Assembly: GCA_934569225.1 (NCBI GenBank) | Contig: CAKTKC010000001.1 | Location: forward strand, 62,001 to 126,000 | Source: an uncultured Oscillospiraceae bacterium | GTDB taxonomy: Bacteria > Bacillota > Clostridia > Oscillospirales > Oscillospiraceae | Direction of reading: 5' to 3' | DNA: 64,000 bases | Part shown: positions 26,745 through 35,581 of the stretch, one piece after another | How positions within the stretch are numbered: the first letter of the stretch is position 1 | Layout of the letters: each line of letters starts with the position of its first letter | Notes under the pieces: model-generated | The model's input: only the letters and a program-made list of their open reading frames with translations | Told to the model about the DNA's origin: nothing | Databases searched by the model: none | Position numbers and translations under genes: made by a program

Positions 26745-27566
26745 TCACTTTTTCCGGGCGACGACGACAAAACGGCCGTCCTCTACGTGGTAGGCACAGG
26801 TCACAAGCGTGATCAGCTTGTCGCCATAGCTCGCGGTGACACCGGTGTCATAGAGCGCCTTGGAACGGAAATTCGAAATGGCATTGTCGAAATCCGCCTC
26901 GTCCGCCGCGTCGATGAACTGGTAGAACTTGAAGCAGTTCTCATAGGTGTAATAGACCCGGTCATAGAAGGCGGCCAGCACCTCGTATTCGCCCTCTTCG
27001 TAGAGGGTGTCAAAGTGGATAGTGGGGTGCGCCTGCCAGTAGGACTTGTCCTGATACTTGGGCAGGGAACGGAACATGCTGCCGTCCAGCATGTTGTGGC
27101 CGTAGATCAGGAGATTGTCGCTGCCTGATGAGCAGTTGGCGTCGATGAAGGGAATGCCGCCGTAGCTGTATTCCAAAGCAAAATTTGTGTGCAGATATTT
27201 TTCCGGGTCGGTAGGGGTGTACATCACCGGATAGTCGATGGCGGTGCCGTCGATGCGCAGCCAGCCGAACAGGTCGTGGTTCTGCTCATAAAGGGGGGCG
27301 TATTTTGCCAGCATGACCGGCTCCGTGGGGGCTGTGCTTTCTGCGGTTGGCTCGGTGGATTGGGTGCCAGGCGGCGCAGTTTCCGCGGGGACGGTGGTCG
27401 CTGCAGCGTTTTCCTGAACCATTTCGGAGAGCTTGCGGAAATCGCTGCGGGCCTTGCCCATGTGAATGAGACAGACCGCCAGTACGATCAGCGCGGCGAA
27501 GAAAACGGCTGCGAGAATGATAAAAAGGGGACGGGACGGCAGAAATTTGCCTTGCTTATTTGCCAT
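26745..27566 (-). CDS. srtB: class B sortase
   Basis: 273 residues. A membrane anchor (14-36) is followed by a Pro/Thr/Glu-rich linker (about 57-83) and the sortase domain: catalytic H157 in LLIYGHNM, C257 in TLVTCAY and R265 in GRFVVVAR, the SrtB-like layout. Sortases cut a pentapeptide signal and transfer the protein to peptidoglycan on the outer face. It lies directly downstream of a substrate with a VPKTG signal, and a second substrate with NPKTG is at 8024. ATG 27566 has GAGGAAAG upstream. A terminator separates it from the substrate gene, so expression is by read-through or a separate promoter that I cannot see. Confidence 0.92.
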   Translation of the reverse strand: MANKQGKFLPSRPLFIILAAVFFAALIVLAVCLIHMGKARSDFRKLSEMVQENAAATTVPAETAPPGTQSTEPTAESTAPTEPVMLAKYAPLYEQNHDLFGWLRIDGTAIDYPVMYTPTDPEKYLHTNFALEYSYGGIPFIDANCSSGSDNLLIYGHNMLDGSMFRSLPKYQDKSYWQAHPTIHFDTLYEEGEYEVLAAFYDRVYYTYENCFKFYQFIDAADEADFDNAISNFRSKALYDTGVTASYGDKLITLVTCAYHVEDGRFVVVARKK

Positions 27567-27627
27567 ATTTCTTTCCTCACAATATGGTATGCTCAGACGA
27601 GAGCGCCCAGAGCATCCGAAGGGAAAA

Positions 27628-27654
27628 GGCGGCGACGGGAATCCCGTCACCGCC
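27628..27654 (-). terminator. terminator between surface protein and sortase genes
   Basis: Minus strand GGCGGTGACGGG / CCCGTCGCCGCC followed by TTTT, 19 bp after the surface-protein stop. It should lower sortase expression relative to its substrate. Confidence 0.8.
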
Positions 27655-27672
27655 CTTGTTCAACTTATTTGA

Positions 27673-29910
27673 TTAACCCTGTTTTCTCTTGCGGTCGAAG
27701 ACGCAGACAGCAGCCGCGCCGCAGAAGGAGAACAGCAGGACGCTGCCCAGGATCATGACGATCTCGCCGTCTCCGGTCTTGGGAACATTGTCCTTGCCGG
27801 AGTTGGACTTCCACTGGGCTTTGTAGGTGACATTACCCGTCACCGTATCGGCGACCTTGGGAGACCAGCCGGTGAAGGTGTAACCGGTGCGCTTGGGCGT
27901 GCCGCCGGTGAACTTGGGCGTGTCGGAGCCGTAAGCCAGGTTCTCGTGGAGTTCATCCTTGAAGATCACCTTGTTCTTCACGCCGTCGGTGTAGGTAACG
28001 GTGAAAAGCTTGCATTTGACATTGAAGGTGACACTGTCCTTTTCGGCAGTCCACTTCTGGCCATCCCAGGTCAGTGTGATGTCCTTGGCGGCATCGTCAT
28101 CCAGCTCGTGCTTGCCTACGCGATACACGGTGCCGCTATACTCATCGACGTACTTTTCCGCCTTGATGGTGAGGGTGCAGGTATAGACATCGTTTTTAAG
28201 CGTGGGCGTGCTGATCTCATAGGTATTCTTCAGCAGGGGGCGCCAGGTCGGATCACGATGCGCGGAAGTGGTGCCGCAATGCAAAGTCACGGAGATTTTC
28301 GGGAGCTGCTCAAGGGTGGGCTTCTTGGACGGGTCAATCTCAGTGCTGCACTTGACAGTGAAGGTAAGAGGCTCGGCCTCGCTGACGCTCCACGGTGTAT
28401 AGCCGGTATCCGTCTTCGTCGCTTTCAGGTAAACCAGTTTGACCTTGTCGGAATCCGCACTGCCGGCGAGACTGTGTCCGGAATAGGTTTCATTGTACTT
28501 GGCAACGTATTTGTCCGCATAAACGCTGACCATACAGACATATGTGCCATTTTGCTCCTCAATATTGGCAATGTAAGAATTCTCGATCAGGTCGTATTTC
28601 CCGTCAGGGTGCTTATCGTTGGTAGTGCAGTCAACGGTCACCTGCCCCAGAAGCTTGCGGAGGTCGTCAAGGGTGGGCTTCGTGGGAGGAACAATCTCGG
28701 TCACGCACGCAACGTTGAAGGAAACGGGGGCGCCGCGCTTCACAGCCCATGCCTTATCCTTGTATTCCAGCACAACGGTGGCTTCGCCGTCCTTGGGGGT
28801 GTGAGCCGAGCCGGTATCGGTATCGAACTGATTTACGTACTTCTCGGACTTGATGGTAACGGTGTAGGTGTAGCCATTCTCGGCGTCGCCTTCGACACCG
28901 CTGGTGGTGTAGGAATCGGCGATCAGGGCGTAGCCCTCGCTCTTAGGGGTGTGAGTGGCCGCGTCGTTGGTGCAGTTGACGGTGATATCGCCGATCAGCT
29001 TGCTAAGCTCGTCGTGGTTGGGAGCAGCGGGTTTTGTGCCGCAGCGAACCGTGAAATTGACATGAGGATAAGCAGTATCAATGGACGGCGCGATCCACTT
29101 GCCATCGACATAACTCAGCGTGATTTTCTTGGTAGCCGCAGGAGGGGTATGCGTTGCCTTCTTATCCTGGTCGAACTGCGGCACATAACTTTCCGAGCTG
29201 ATGGTAACATCGCAGATATATGTACCAACGCTGGATTGACGAGGTGCGCTGATTTCTTTGATAGCATCCTCGATCAGGTCGAAATCCTTACTCCCGTGAT
29301 TAACGTCTGTATTGTCACATACGATCGTTACCTTGATATTTGCGCCGAGGACATCGTCCTTCGTGGCCTGCTCAGGCACGGAGGGAGCGGTGTCGCACAC
29401 AACGTTGAAAATAATGGGGAGGGGAGTCTTGGGAGACCAGGTCTTCGTGCTGCTGTCGTATTCCAGAGTGATGACCTTCGGAGTGTGATCGGCGGTGGAG
29501 AGCGTATGCCCAGTATATTTCGTATTGTAGTCCTCCACATACGGCTGTGCGTTCACGGTAATATCACACGTGGGAATGTCACCGCTGCTATTAACGTCGC
29601 CGACGGTGAAGGAACCATCCTTGAGGGGGTATGCAGCAGCGGGGTGGACACCAGAACCGGCGGTGCCGCAGAAAATTTTCACTACCTCATTGCCCAGCAG
29701 AGCCTTGACGTCTTCAGCCGTGGGTTTGGTGGGCTTGTCAGGCTGGGGAGGCGTAAGCGGCACACTGCTATTGGCATAAGCAGCTACGTCGCCATTCTCG
29801 TCCTGCGGCTCCACAATATCCTCTGCGAACGCAGCCGTGGGCAGAAGGGCGCAGACCATCATCACGGCCAACAGCAGGCTGAAAATTCTGCGTAAACCGT
29901 TCTTGTTCAT
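27673..29910 (-). CDS. repeat-rich sortase-anchored surface protein, VPKTG signal
   Basis: 745 residues. The signal peptide (1-28) ends at AAFAED. Five to six related units of about 100-115 residues follow; each carries a strand like FNVxCxT, a VTVDCT/ITVNC strand, an SEKYV.QFD-type segment and an HTPK-like turn, suggesting a stacked beta-repeat stalk. Near 630-700 is a Listeria-Bacteroides (InlB B) repeat (GYTFTGWSPKV, YKAQW). The tail is VPKTGD at 709, a hydrophobic helix and RKRK. It is probably linked to the wall by the sortase encoded downstream. A consensus promoter lies upstream. ATG 29910 follows AAAGGAGA. Adhesion is a guess. Confidence 0.87.
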   Translation of the reverse strand: MNKNGLRRIFSLLLAVMMVCALLPTAAFAEDIVEPQDENGDVAAYANSSVPLTPPQPDKPTKPTAEDVKALLGNEVVKIFCGTAGSGVHPAAAYPLKDGSFTVGDVNSSGDIPTCDITVNAQPYVEDYNTKYTGHTLSTADHTPKVITLEYDSSTKTWSPKTPLPIIFNVVCDTAPSVPEQATKDDVLGANIKVTIVCDNTDVNHGSKDFDLIEDAIKEISAPRQSSVGTYICDVTISSESYVPQFDQDKKATHTPPAATKKITLSYVDGKWIAPSIDTAYPHVNFTVRCGTKPAAPNHDELSKLIGDITVNCTNDAATHTPKSEGYALIADSYTTSGVEGDAENGYTYTVTIKSEKYVNQFDTDTGSAHTPKDGEATVVLEYKDKAWAVKRGAPVSFNVACVTEIVPPTKPTLDDLRKLLGQVTVDCTTNDKHPDGKYDLIENSYIANIEEQNGTYVCMVSVYADKYVAKYNETYSGHSLAGSADSDKVKLVYLKATKTDTGYTPWSVSEAEPLTFTVKCSTEIDPSKKPTLEQLPKISVTLHCGTTSAHRDPTWRPLLKNTYEISTPTLKNDVYTCTLTIKAEKYVDEYSGTVYRVGKHELDDDAAKDITLTWDGQKWTAEKDSVTFNVKCKLFTVTYTDGVKNKVIFKDELHENLAYGSDTPKFTGGTPKRTGYTFTGWSPKVADTVTGNVTYKAQWKSNSGKDNVPKTGDGEIVMILGSVLLFSFCGAAAVCVFDRKRKQG

Positions 29911-29996
29911 AATGAAATACTCTCCTTTCATTGGCCGGTCCGTGTCAAAAACACAGACCATTCGCACGGCAACACCTCTGTCACCGTTTCAGTAAA

Positions 29997-30025
29997 ATTA
30001 TAGTAGAAATCGCGTCTAAAGTCAA
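29997..30025 (-). promoter_or_regulatory. consensus promoter of the VPKTG surface-protein gene
   Basis: TTGACT (30025-30020), 17 bp, TATAAT (30002-29997) on the minus strand, giving a leader of roughly 80 nt. Confidence 0.88.
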
Positions 30026-30059
30026 TGAAAGATGCTGACGATTTGAGGGGGTTTACAGA

Positions 30060-30071
30060 ATCTTAAGAAAT
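30060..30071 (-). promoter_or_regulatory. candidate regulator site ATTTCTTAAGAT
   Basis: Identical, in the same orientation relative to the gene, to 7799-7810 upstream of the NPKTG protein, and one base different from the site before the response-regulator gene. It lies 35 bp upstream of the -35. Confidence 0.45.
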
Positions 30072-30111
30072 AAAACCGCCATGACGGAGGATGGCCTCCG
30101 GGACAGAAAAT

Positions 30112-30140
30112 GCGGCGGAATACCGGGTGTATTCCGCCGC
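30112..30140 (-). terminator. terminator of the glycyl-radical operon
   Basis: GCGGCGGAATA / TATTCCGCCGC, 7-nt loop, then TTTT on the minus strand, 10 bp after the last stop codon of the operon. Confidence 0.88.
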
Positions 30141-30149
30141 GTGGCATCG

Positions 30150-32318
30150 TTATTTATCTGAGATGATCCGGTCAACGACCAGCTGCCGGAACTCCGGCGA
30201 CAGCGCCGCAAAATAGGCGGTGAAGCCCGTTACCCGGACGATCAGGTTGGGGTATGCTTCGGGGTTTTTGTTCGCCGCCAGAATCTCGTCGGCGTCCACA
30301 ATGTTGACGTTGACCAGCGTCCCGCCCATATCGAAGTGGGCTTTGATCACGGACGCTACATTCCGGATGGCGTCCTGGCGGTTGACGATGGTGTCGTTCA
30401 GCTCCAGCTGGAAGGGCGCTGTGTTTCCATAGCCCGGCTGCACGGAGGCAATCGCACGGGCGGCAGCGGTGAATGCCCCGTCCTTGCGGAAGCCGTTGTT
30501 CGGATTTGCGCCGTGATTGATGGGTGCGCCGCTGTAACGGCCATTGGGCGTCGCACCAACCGCCTTGCCGAAGGGAATGGTATTTGCCCAGGAAAAAAGC
30601 CCCGGAATCATGCGGTAGCCGTCAGGCGTGCGTTCGTCCACGATCAGGCCGGTAAACATCTTCGAGATCCGCACAGCCCATGCGTCCGACGCGCTGCCGC
30701 CGATTCCGTACATGGGTGTATGGGACAGAATGCTGCGGATCACCTCGCCGTCAGCGCCGGAAAAGTTATCGGCACAGGCGTTTCTGACCTGGGACCAGGT
30801 CAGGCGCTTCTTCTGCTCACACTGCTCCTGCAGCGCGCCGAAGGAGTCCGCCACGGTGGCGATTCCGGCGCCGTCCACCGCAATGTTGTAATACTGCAAG
30901 CCGCCGTGGGAGGCATCCCGCCCCTTTTCGATGGGGCCGTGACAGACCAGGTTGAGCAGAAGCTCCGGCGCGTTTTTGTATTGATTGCGCAGGTGAAAAT
31001 CGATGCCCTCCCGGACACACGCCACCGCCTTTTTCATATAGGCGGCAAAGTGTGCGTACAGCTCCTCGGTGCTTTCCCCCTGGTACTCCGTGAATGCGAC
31101 CTCAAACACCTTTGCCATGTTGATCTTAATGAGATCGCTCATGCTGTATTCCATGCCGGGCAGGGACATCCAATTGCAGCCCAGGGCGATCCGCTGGCGT
31201 GCCAGCTCTACGGAATAGCCGTTGCGCATGAAGCCCTCGACCAGCGCTTTGTCCCCGGAAAAGCGGGGGTATCCCAGGCGGTCTTCAAAGAGAATTTCCA
31301 GACCCCGCAGGAACAGCCGCTCGTCCATGCCGTCAAAGACCCGGATCGTCAGATTCGCAGTGGATTTCAGCCGGTGCGCCGCTTCCAGAATCAGGAAGGA
31401 CAGAGCGTTGGTATTGTCGCTGCCGTCTACGGCGGGACCGCCGAGCTGATAATAATGGGGGTCATTGAGCAGAAAGCACGATAACAGGAACGTGGCTTCC
31501 TCGTCGGTCATTCCCTGAGCCTTGCTTCTTTGATAGTAGGGGTTCAGCATTCTGTCCAGCTGACAGCCCGCTCCCGACCGGCAGTAGATGCGCTCGGCCA
31601 TATTGTACCAGCAGATCCACTGACATGCTTCCAGAAGGTCTCTGGCCGGGTGATGGAGAACCCATTCGTTGGCGTCTCCCATACGGCGCAGATTTTCACG
31701 GATGGCCGCATCCGGTTCTGCCGCCTCCATTCTGCGGATTTCGGCGATGGTGCGCTCAACCCAGTTGATGATGCCCAGCAGAACATCTTCCTCCGCATTG
31801 TAAAGCTGCAGGGCTTCGTCATCCTTTGCCTGAGCCTGATAGCGGCGCACCTTCTCCAGAAGACCGTACCACCCCAGATCCAGGCCGATCTGGTAATCGC
31901 TGCCGAAATGGTGCATTTTCCCGATGCCCGGAACGATGGAGTATTTCTCAATTGTGGGCTTTAAGTAGTCAAAATTGAATATCGGCGCCATTTCCAGGTT
32001 TTTGCTGGAAACGACCCCCTCAAAGGGGCGCATTCGCTGCAGAATAAACATCCAGCGGCCTGCCAGCATGTCATTTTTATCCACGTAGACCGGATGTGCT
32101 TCCAGCAGACGCCGGTAGTTCCTGCCCCACAGCTCGGGACCGTAAAACGTATGATTTTCCGGGTCGTTGCATTCCGGATGAAACACGAAATCCTCCGGCG
32201 GCGGGGCGCAGCCATAGTCGTCCTCGTCCATATATCCGTTTCTGCGGATCTTCTCCTGGGTTTGCTCCAGCTTTACCTTTCGAAGCGCAGCCAATCTTGC
32301 GTCAAACGTGTATTCCAT
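30150..32318 (-). CDS. glycyl radical enzyme of unknown substrate (PFL-like family)
   Basis: 722 residues, shorter than the usual 760-850. The glycyl-radical loop RVTGFTAYF puts the radical at G698, and the thiyl cysteine is C381 in ALGCNWMSLPG. HGGLQYYNIAVDGAGIATVADS matches the conserved stretch before the loop. Dehydratase/eliminase members carry Cys-x-Glu at the thiyl site and PFL has Cys-Cys; here it is Cys-Asn-Trp, so the chemistry is probably neither. The enzyme should be oxygen-sensitive, cytoplasmic and activated by the neighbouring radical SAM protein. It ends an operon with a sugar ABC transporter, a Gfo/Idh/MocA dehydrogenase and an FAD oxidoreductase, which suggests cleavage or rearrangement of an oxidised, unphosphorylated sugar or polyol. 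GGAGG lies before ATG 32318. Confidence 0.9.
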   Translation of the reverse strand: MEYTFDARLAALRKVKLEQTQEKIRRNGYMDEDDYGCAPPPEDFVFHPECNDPENHTFYGPELWGRNYRRLLEAHPVYVDKNDMLAGRWMFILQRMRPFEGVVSSKNLEMAPIFNFDYLKPTIEKYSIVPGIGKMHHFGSDYQIGLDLGWYGLLEKVRRYQAQAKDDEALQLYNAEEDVLLGIINWVERTIAEIRRMEAAEPDAAIRENLRRMGDANEWVLHHPARDLLEACQWICWYNMAERIYCRSGAGCQLDRMLNPYYQRSKAQGMTDEEATFLLSCFLLNDPHYYQLGGPAVDGSDNTNALSFLILEAAHRLKSTANLTIRVFDGMDERLFLRGLEILFEDRLGYPRFSGDKALVEGFMRNGYSVELARQRIALGCNWMSLPGMEYSMSDLIKINMAKVFEVAFTEYQGESTEELYAHFAAYMKKAVACVREGIDFHLRNQYKNAPELLLNLVCHGPIEKGRDASHGGLQYYNIAVDGAGIATVADSFGALQEQCEQKKRLTWSQVRNACADNFSGADGEVIRSILSHTPMYGIGGSASDAWAVRISKMFTGLIVDERTPDGYRMIPGLFSWANTIPFGKAVGATPNGRYSGAPINHGANPNNGFRKDGAFTAAARAIASVQPGYGNTAPFQLELNDTIVNRQDAIRNVASVIKAHFDMGGTLVNVNIVDADEILAANKNPEAYPNLIVRVTGFTAYFAALSPEFRQLVVDRIISDK

Positions 32319-32334
32319 ATTCTTTTCCTCCGCA

Positions 32335-33255
32335 TTATGCGAAAATCCTTCCGTCGATCCAGACCGGGATTCCCCGCAGGCGTACGATTTCCGCCAGCTT
32401 TTGCATCTGCTGCTTTCCCGGGACGGCGATATCCGGTACGCCGTAGCCGAACCGCTTCCGCTTGTCGTTTCCCATGGGATTGTAGGACAGCAGCTCGTAA
32501 TATTGAAGATTGTTCAGTTCTTTCAGGAAATCCGCCGCTTCGCCTATGTTCTCCGGCGTGTCATTGTAGCCCGGAATGACGGGCGTCCTGATAATCAGGG
32601 GCATTCCCACCCCGTTCAGGTATCGCAGATTCTGAAATACCTGCGCGTTGGATGCGCCCGTTCCTGCCTTATGCTTTTGCGGATTCGTGTGCTTGATATC
32701 TGCCATCACCAGATCCAGATGCGGAAGCAGCGTATCCAGAGACTGCTGAGGGAAACAGAGGTTGCTTTCTATCGCCGTGTGGATTCCCTCTTCCCTGCAT
32801 TTGCGCAGAAGCTTTCCGGCAAAGGCGCTTTGCAGCAGCACCTCGCCGCCGGAGAGGGTAACGCCGCCGCCGGAATGGCTGTAAAACGGGATATCCGGGC
32901 GAATCTGCGCCATGCAGGCTTCCACGTCCATCCATTTTCCCGCCTGCTTCAGCGCCTGGGCGGGGCAGATTTCGCTGCACCGGAAGCAATGGGCGCAGTT
33001 CTGCCGCAGAATGATGTGTTCCGGTGTCCATACATGGGCACCCGACGGACAGACGCTGGCACACAGCCCGCAGCCGATGCACTCCGACGGATTCCATTCC
33101 AGTTCCGGCTCTGTGCGGATGCTTTCCGGGTTGTGGCACCAATAGCAGTGCAGATTGCAGCCCTTGAAAAAAAGGACTGTCCGGATCCCGGGGCCGTCTG
33201 CCGTGGAAAAACGCTCTATATCAAAAATAAATCCGCGAACGCCATCTTCCTGCAT
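32335..33255 (-). CDS. glycyl-radical enzyme activating protein (radical SAM)
   Basis: 306 residues. The radical SAM cluster C33-x3-C37-x2-C40 (GCNLHCYWC) is followed by an inserted pair of [4Fe-4S] ferredoxin motifs (C59/C62/C65/C69 and C87/C90/C93/C97) as in most activases except PFL-AE, then SGGGVTLSGGEVLLQ, the SAM-binding GGE. It abstracts the glycine hydrogen to generate the radical on the enzyme encoded 16 bp downstream. The protein is a little longer than PFL activase because of the ferredoxin insert. Confidence 0.94.
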   Translation of the reverse strand: MQEDGVRGFIFDIERFSTADGPGIRTVLFFKGCNLHCYWCHNPESIRTEPELEWNPSECIGCGLCASVCPSGAHVWTPEHIILRQNCAHCFRCSEICPAQALKQAGKWMDVEACMAQIRPDIPFYSHSGGGVTLSGGEVLLQSAFAGKLLRKCREEGIHTAIESNLCFPQQSLDTLLPHLDLVMADIKHTNPQKHKAGTGASNAQVFQNLRYLNGVGMPLIIRTPVIPGYNDTPENIGEAADFLKELNNLQYYELLSYNPMGNDKRKRFGYGVPDIAVPGKQQMQKLAEIVRLRGIPVWIDGRIFA

Positions 33256-33276
33256 CCGGGTTTCACCTCTTTCTTT

Positions 33277-34371
33277 TTACAGCTCCGAAAGCGACACTTC
33301 ACGGTGCTGTTCCGATGACCGATAAAAAAGCTCCAGAGCGGTGCTTACGTTGATACTCTCCTCCGGGGTGATGAGCAGCCGGGCATTTCCATCCAGCACA
33401 TCCAGGACATGTTCCAGCAGGTATTTATGCCCCGAAAATGCCCCGCCGTAACGGGGAGCGGGACGGCGTTCAGACAGGAGCCATGACCGCGTTCCGTCAT
33501 GCATCTGCATCTCCGGCACCAGAAGACTTGCCTTTGTTCCCAATATCCGGATGTGCGTCTGTTCCGGCTGATTTGCCGCCCATGCCGCCTGGAAGGATAT
33601 GGGAACGCCTGTTTCCAGGCGGGCAACGCCCGCAGCGTATTCTTCCACGTCGAATTGTTCCCCCTGATAACCGGCGTTGGATACCTGCGCCGTACCGGCG
33701 CCGGAGGAGTCCGTGGGGCAGCACAAATCCGGATTCGCCTTTGTAAGCTGGTCGGAAGCAAAGCCGGTGACGGAGATTACCTTCGGGTTTCCCAGCATCC
33801 ATAACAGACCGTCCAGCAAATGGACGCCGATGTCCGCCATGGCGCCCCCGCCGCTGACGGCTTTTCTGTGGAAGCCGCCCCATGTGGGGATTCCCCGGCT
33901 TCGGATCCGGTCGAACCCTGCGGCAATAATTTCGCCCAGTTCGCCGCTTTGCACCAGTTTTCTTGCCTGCATCCATTCCGGCTGAAACCGCAGTGTCTGA
34001 CAGGCAATCAGAAGACGGTTCTGCTTTTCTGCCAATGCGTAAAGCACCTTCACTTCCGTGCTGTTCAGTCCGACCGGCTTCTCGCAGAGCACGTGACAAC
34101 CGGCTTTCAGAGCCATGGAAACGTACTGTGCATGGGTCTGGTTGGGGGTGCAGACGGAAACGATGTCCGGCTTCACCTTTTCCAGCATTTCCTCCACGTC
34201 GGTATAACTGCCGGGAATGCCATAGCGCTTTGCCGTCTGCGCGACTGTGTCCGGATTCCGGCCGCAGACCGCACGCAGATTCACGCGTTCATTCATAGCG
34301 AGACAGGCTGGAATATGCCCCTCGTTGGCGATCATTCCGCTGCCGATCACCGCAGCTGTATACATCGTCAT
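33277..34371 (-). CDS. Gfo/Idh/MocA-family NAD(P)-dependent oxidoreductase
   Basis: 364 residues. A Rossmann start AAVIGSGMIANEGHIPACL, the family motif VLCEKPVGLN with the catalytic lysine, and GGAMADIGVHLLDGLLW with the conserved aspartate and histidine. Members oxidise or epimerise sugars, inositols and amino sugars at a single hydroxyl. It begins a few bases after the FAD oxidoreductase stop; ATG 34371 and 34365 are both possible. In this operon it likely makes or uses the keto form of the imported sugar. Confidence 0.92.
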   Translation of the reverse strand: MTMYTAAVIGSGMIANEGHIPACLAMNERVNLRAVCGRNPDTVAQTAKRYGIPGSYTDVEEMLEKVKPDIVSVCTPNQTHAQYVSMALKAGCHVLCEKPVGLNSTEVKVLYALAEKQNRLLIACQTLRFQPEWMQARKLVQSGELGEIIAAGFDRIRSRGIPTWGGFHRKAVSGGGAMADIGVHLLDGLLWMLGNPKVISVTGFASDQLTKANPDLCCPTDSSGAGTAQVSNAGYQGEQFDVEEYAAGVARLETGVPISFQAAWAANQPEQTHIRILGTKASLLVPEMQMHDGTRSWLLSERRPAPRYGGAFSGHKYLLEHVLDVLDGNARLLITPEESINVSTALELFYRSSEQHREVSLSEL

Positions 34372-34377
34372 AAGCAA

Positions 34378-35577
34378 TCAGAAGTGCAGCCAGACACCCT
34401 GGTGCAGCAGCGTGTCCTGGAGCAATGTCGTGGACAGCCCGTCGTTTCCGCAGTCTGTTTCGCCGCAAAGCGCCGCCGCCGCGCCGCAGGCCTGGCCGGT
34501 TGCTGCCGCCGCGGGAATCACCCGGGTCACTTCCCATGCCCAGCCGGTGGAGGAAATGGCTCGCCCTGCAATGAAAAGATTCCGGATTTTGGCGTTATAC
34601 AGTGTTTCATATGGGATTTCGTACAGCACGCCCCGCCGGGAGAAATCAGGAACAGCGGCAACGGAGGTATCGCAATGCTTTCCGGCATCCGACTTCTCCA
34701 GCGTTTTCGCGCCGATGATCCGGCGGGTTTTCCGGAACTGCGGCATGGCGGGCAGAACGGCAAAATCCCGCTCAAAGGGAGGCTGCTCCTTCACTTTGTC
34801 GAACAGCGCCTTTCTTCCCCGCAGGACGAAATCCGTCACGCTCTTCGCGGTGATGCCCTGATAATAGGGCAGTCCCTCCGGATGCCCGCGTCCCCACAAA
34901 TCAGCGCCGCTGTTCATCCAGCATCTTGCATGCAGCATGTTCTTTTCCTCTGCGGCCTTTGCGGTGTGAGCCGCGTCTGTGTAATAGCCGATATAGGTCA
35001 GGTAATTGACCCCATTTTCGTATTCGATGCCGCTGCGCACGGCAATGTCCGCATCGCCCGTGGCATCCACCAGTGTTTTGCACCGGTAATAGCCCCGGCC
35101 GTCCTTGTTTTCCACAAAAACGCCGTCGATCCTATCCCCGACGACATGGGGGGCGGTTACAACCGTATCCAGAAGCAGCTCAGCCCCGGATTCCAGCAGC
35201 CAGCCGTCCAGCGCCATCTCGGACATCGAGTGGGAAAAGTGCGTACACAGCCGCTTTTTGGTGTTTACATGGGCATTTCCCGTCGTCCATTGTTCGTCAA
35301 GGGTATGGTAGCTGTACTTTGTACACAGCCGCAGCAGCTCGTAGGCCATTCCGTTCATGATGCGCTTTCCGTTTCCGTCGCACAGAGGCTCATACCAGCT
35401 GATCAGGCCGATTGTAGCAAGACCGCCGAGCAGCACGCTTTTTTCCAGCACCAGCACCGTTTTTCCCATCCGGGCGGCACTGACCGCAGCTGTCAGGCCG
35501 CTGATACCGCCGCCGCAGACGATCACATCGTATTCCCCCAGCACCGGAGTGCGAAGGCTTTCGCAAATCAATTCCAT
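34378..35577 (-). CDS. FAD-dependent oxidoreductase (FAD_oxidored, PF12831-like)
   Basis: 399 residues. The dinucleotide motif DVIVCGGGISGLTAAVSAAR and LVLEKSVLLGGLATIG follow the FAD-binding pattern, then VDATGDADIAVRSG and a C-terminal LFIAGRAISSTGWAWEVTRV that closes the FAD site. There is no signal peptide, so it acts inside the cell. Members often sit with carbohydrate ABC systems and oxidise a sugar-derived substrate, but few have known reactions. GGGGTGA precedes ATG 35577. Confidence 0.87.
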   Translation of the reverse strand: MELICESLRTPVLGEYDVIVCGGGISGLTAAVSAARMGKTVLVLEKSVLLGGLATIGLISWYEPLCDGNGKRIMNGMAYELLRLCTKYSYHTLDEQWTTGNAHVNTKKRLCTHFSHSMSEMALDGWLLESGAELLLDTVVTAPHVVGDRIDGVFVENKDGRGYYRCKTLVDATGDADIAVRSGIEYENGVNYLTYIGYYTDAAHTAKAAEEKNMLHARCWMNSGADLWGRGHPEGLPYYQGITAKSVTDFVLRGRKALFDKVKEQPPFERDFAVLPAMPQFRKTRRIIGAKTLEKSDAGKHCDTSVAAVPDFSRRGVLYEIPYETLYNAKIRNLFIAGRAISSTGWAWEVTRVIPAAAATGQACGAAAALCGETDCGNDGLSTTLLQDTLLHQGVWLHF

Positions 35578-35581
35578 ATGT

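Noticed and set aside
27946..29895. A 649-codon open frame on the plus strand
   Set aside because: It is antisense to the repeat-rich surface protein, whose signal peptide, repeats, sorting signal, promoter and terminator are all on the minus strand.
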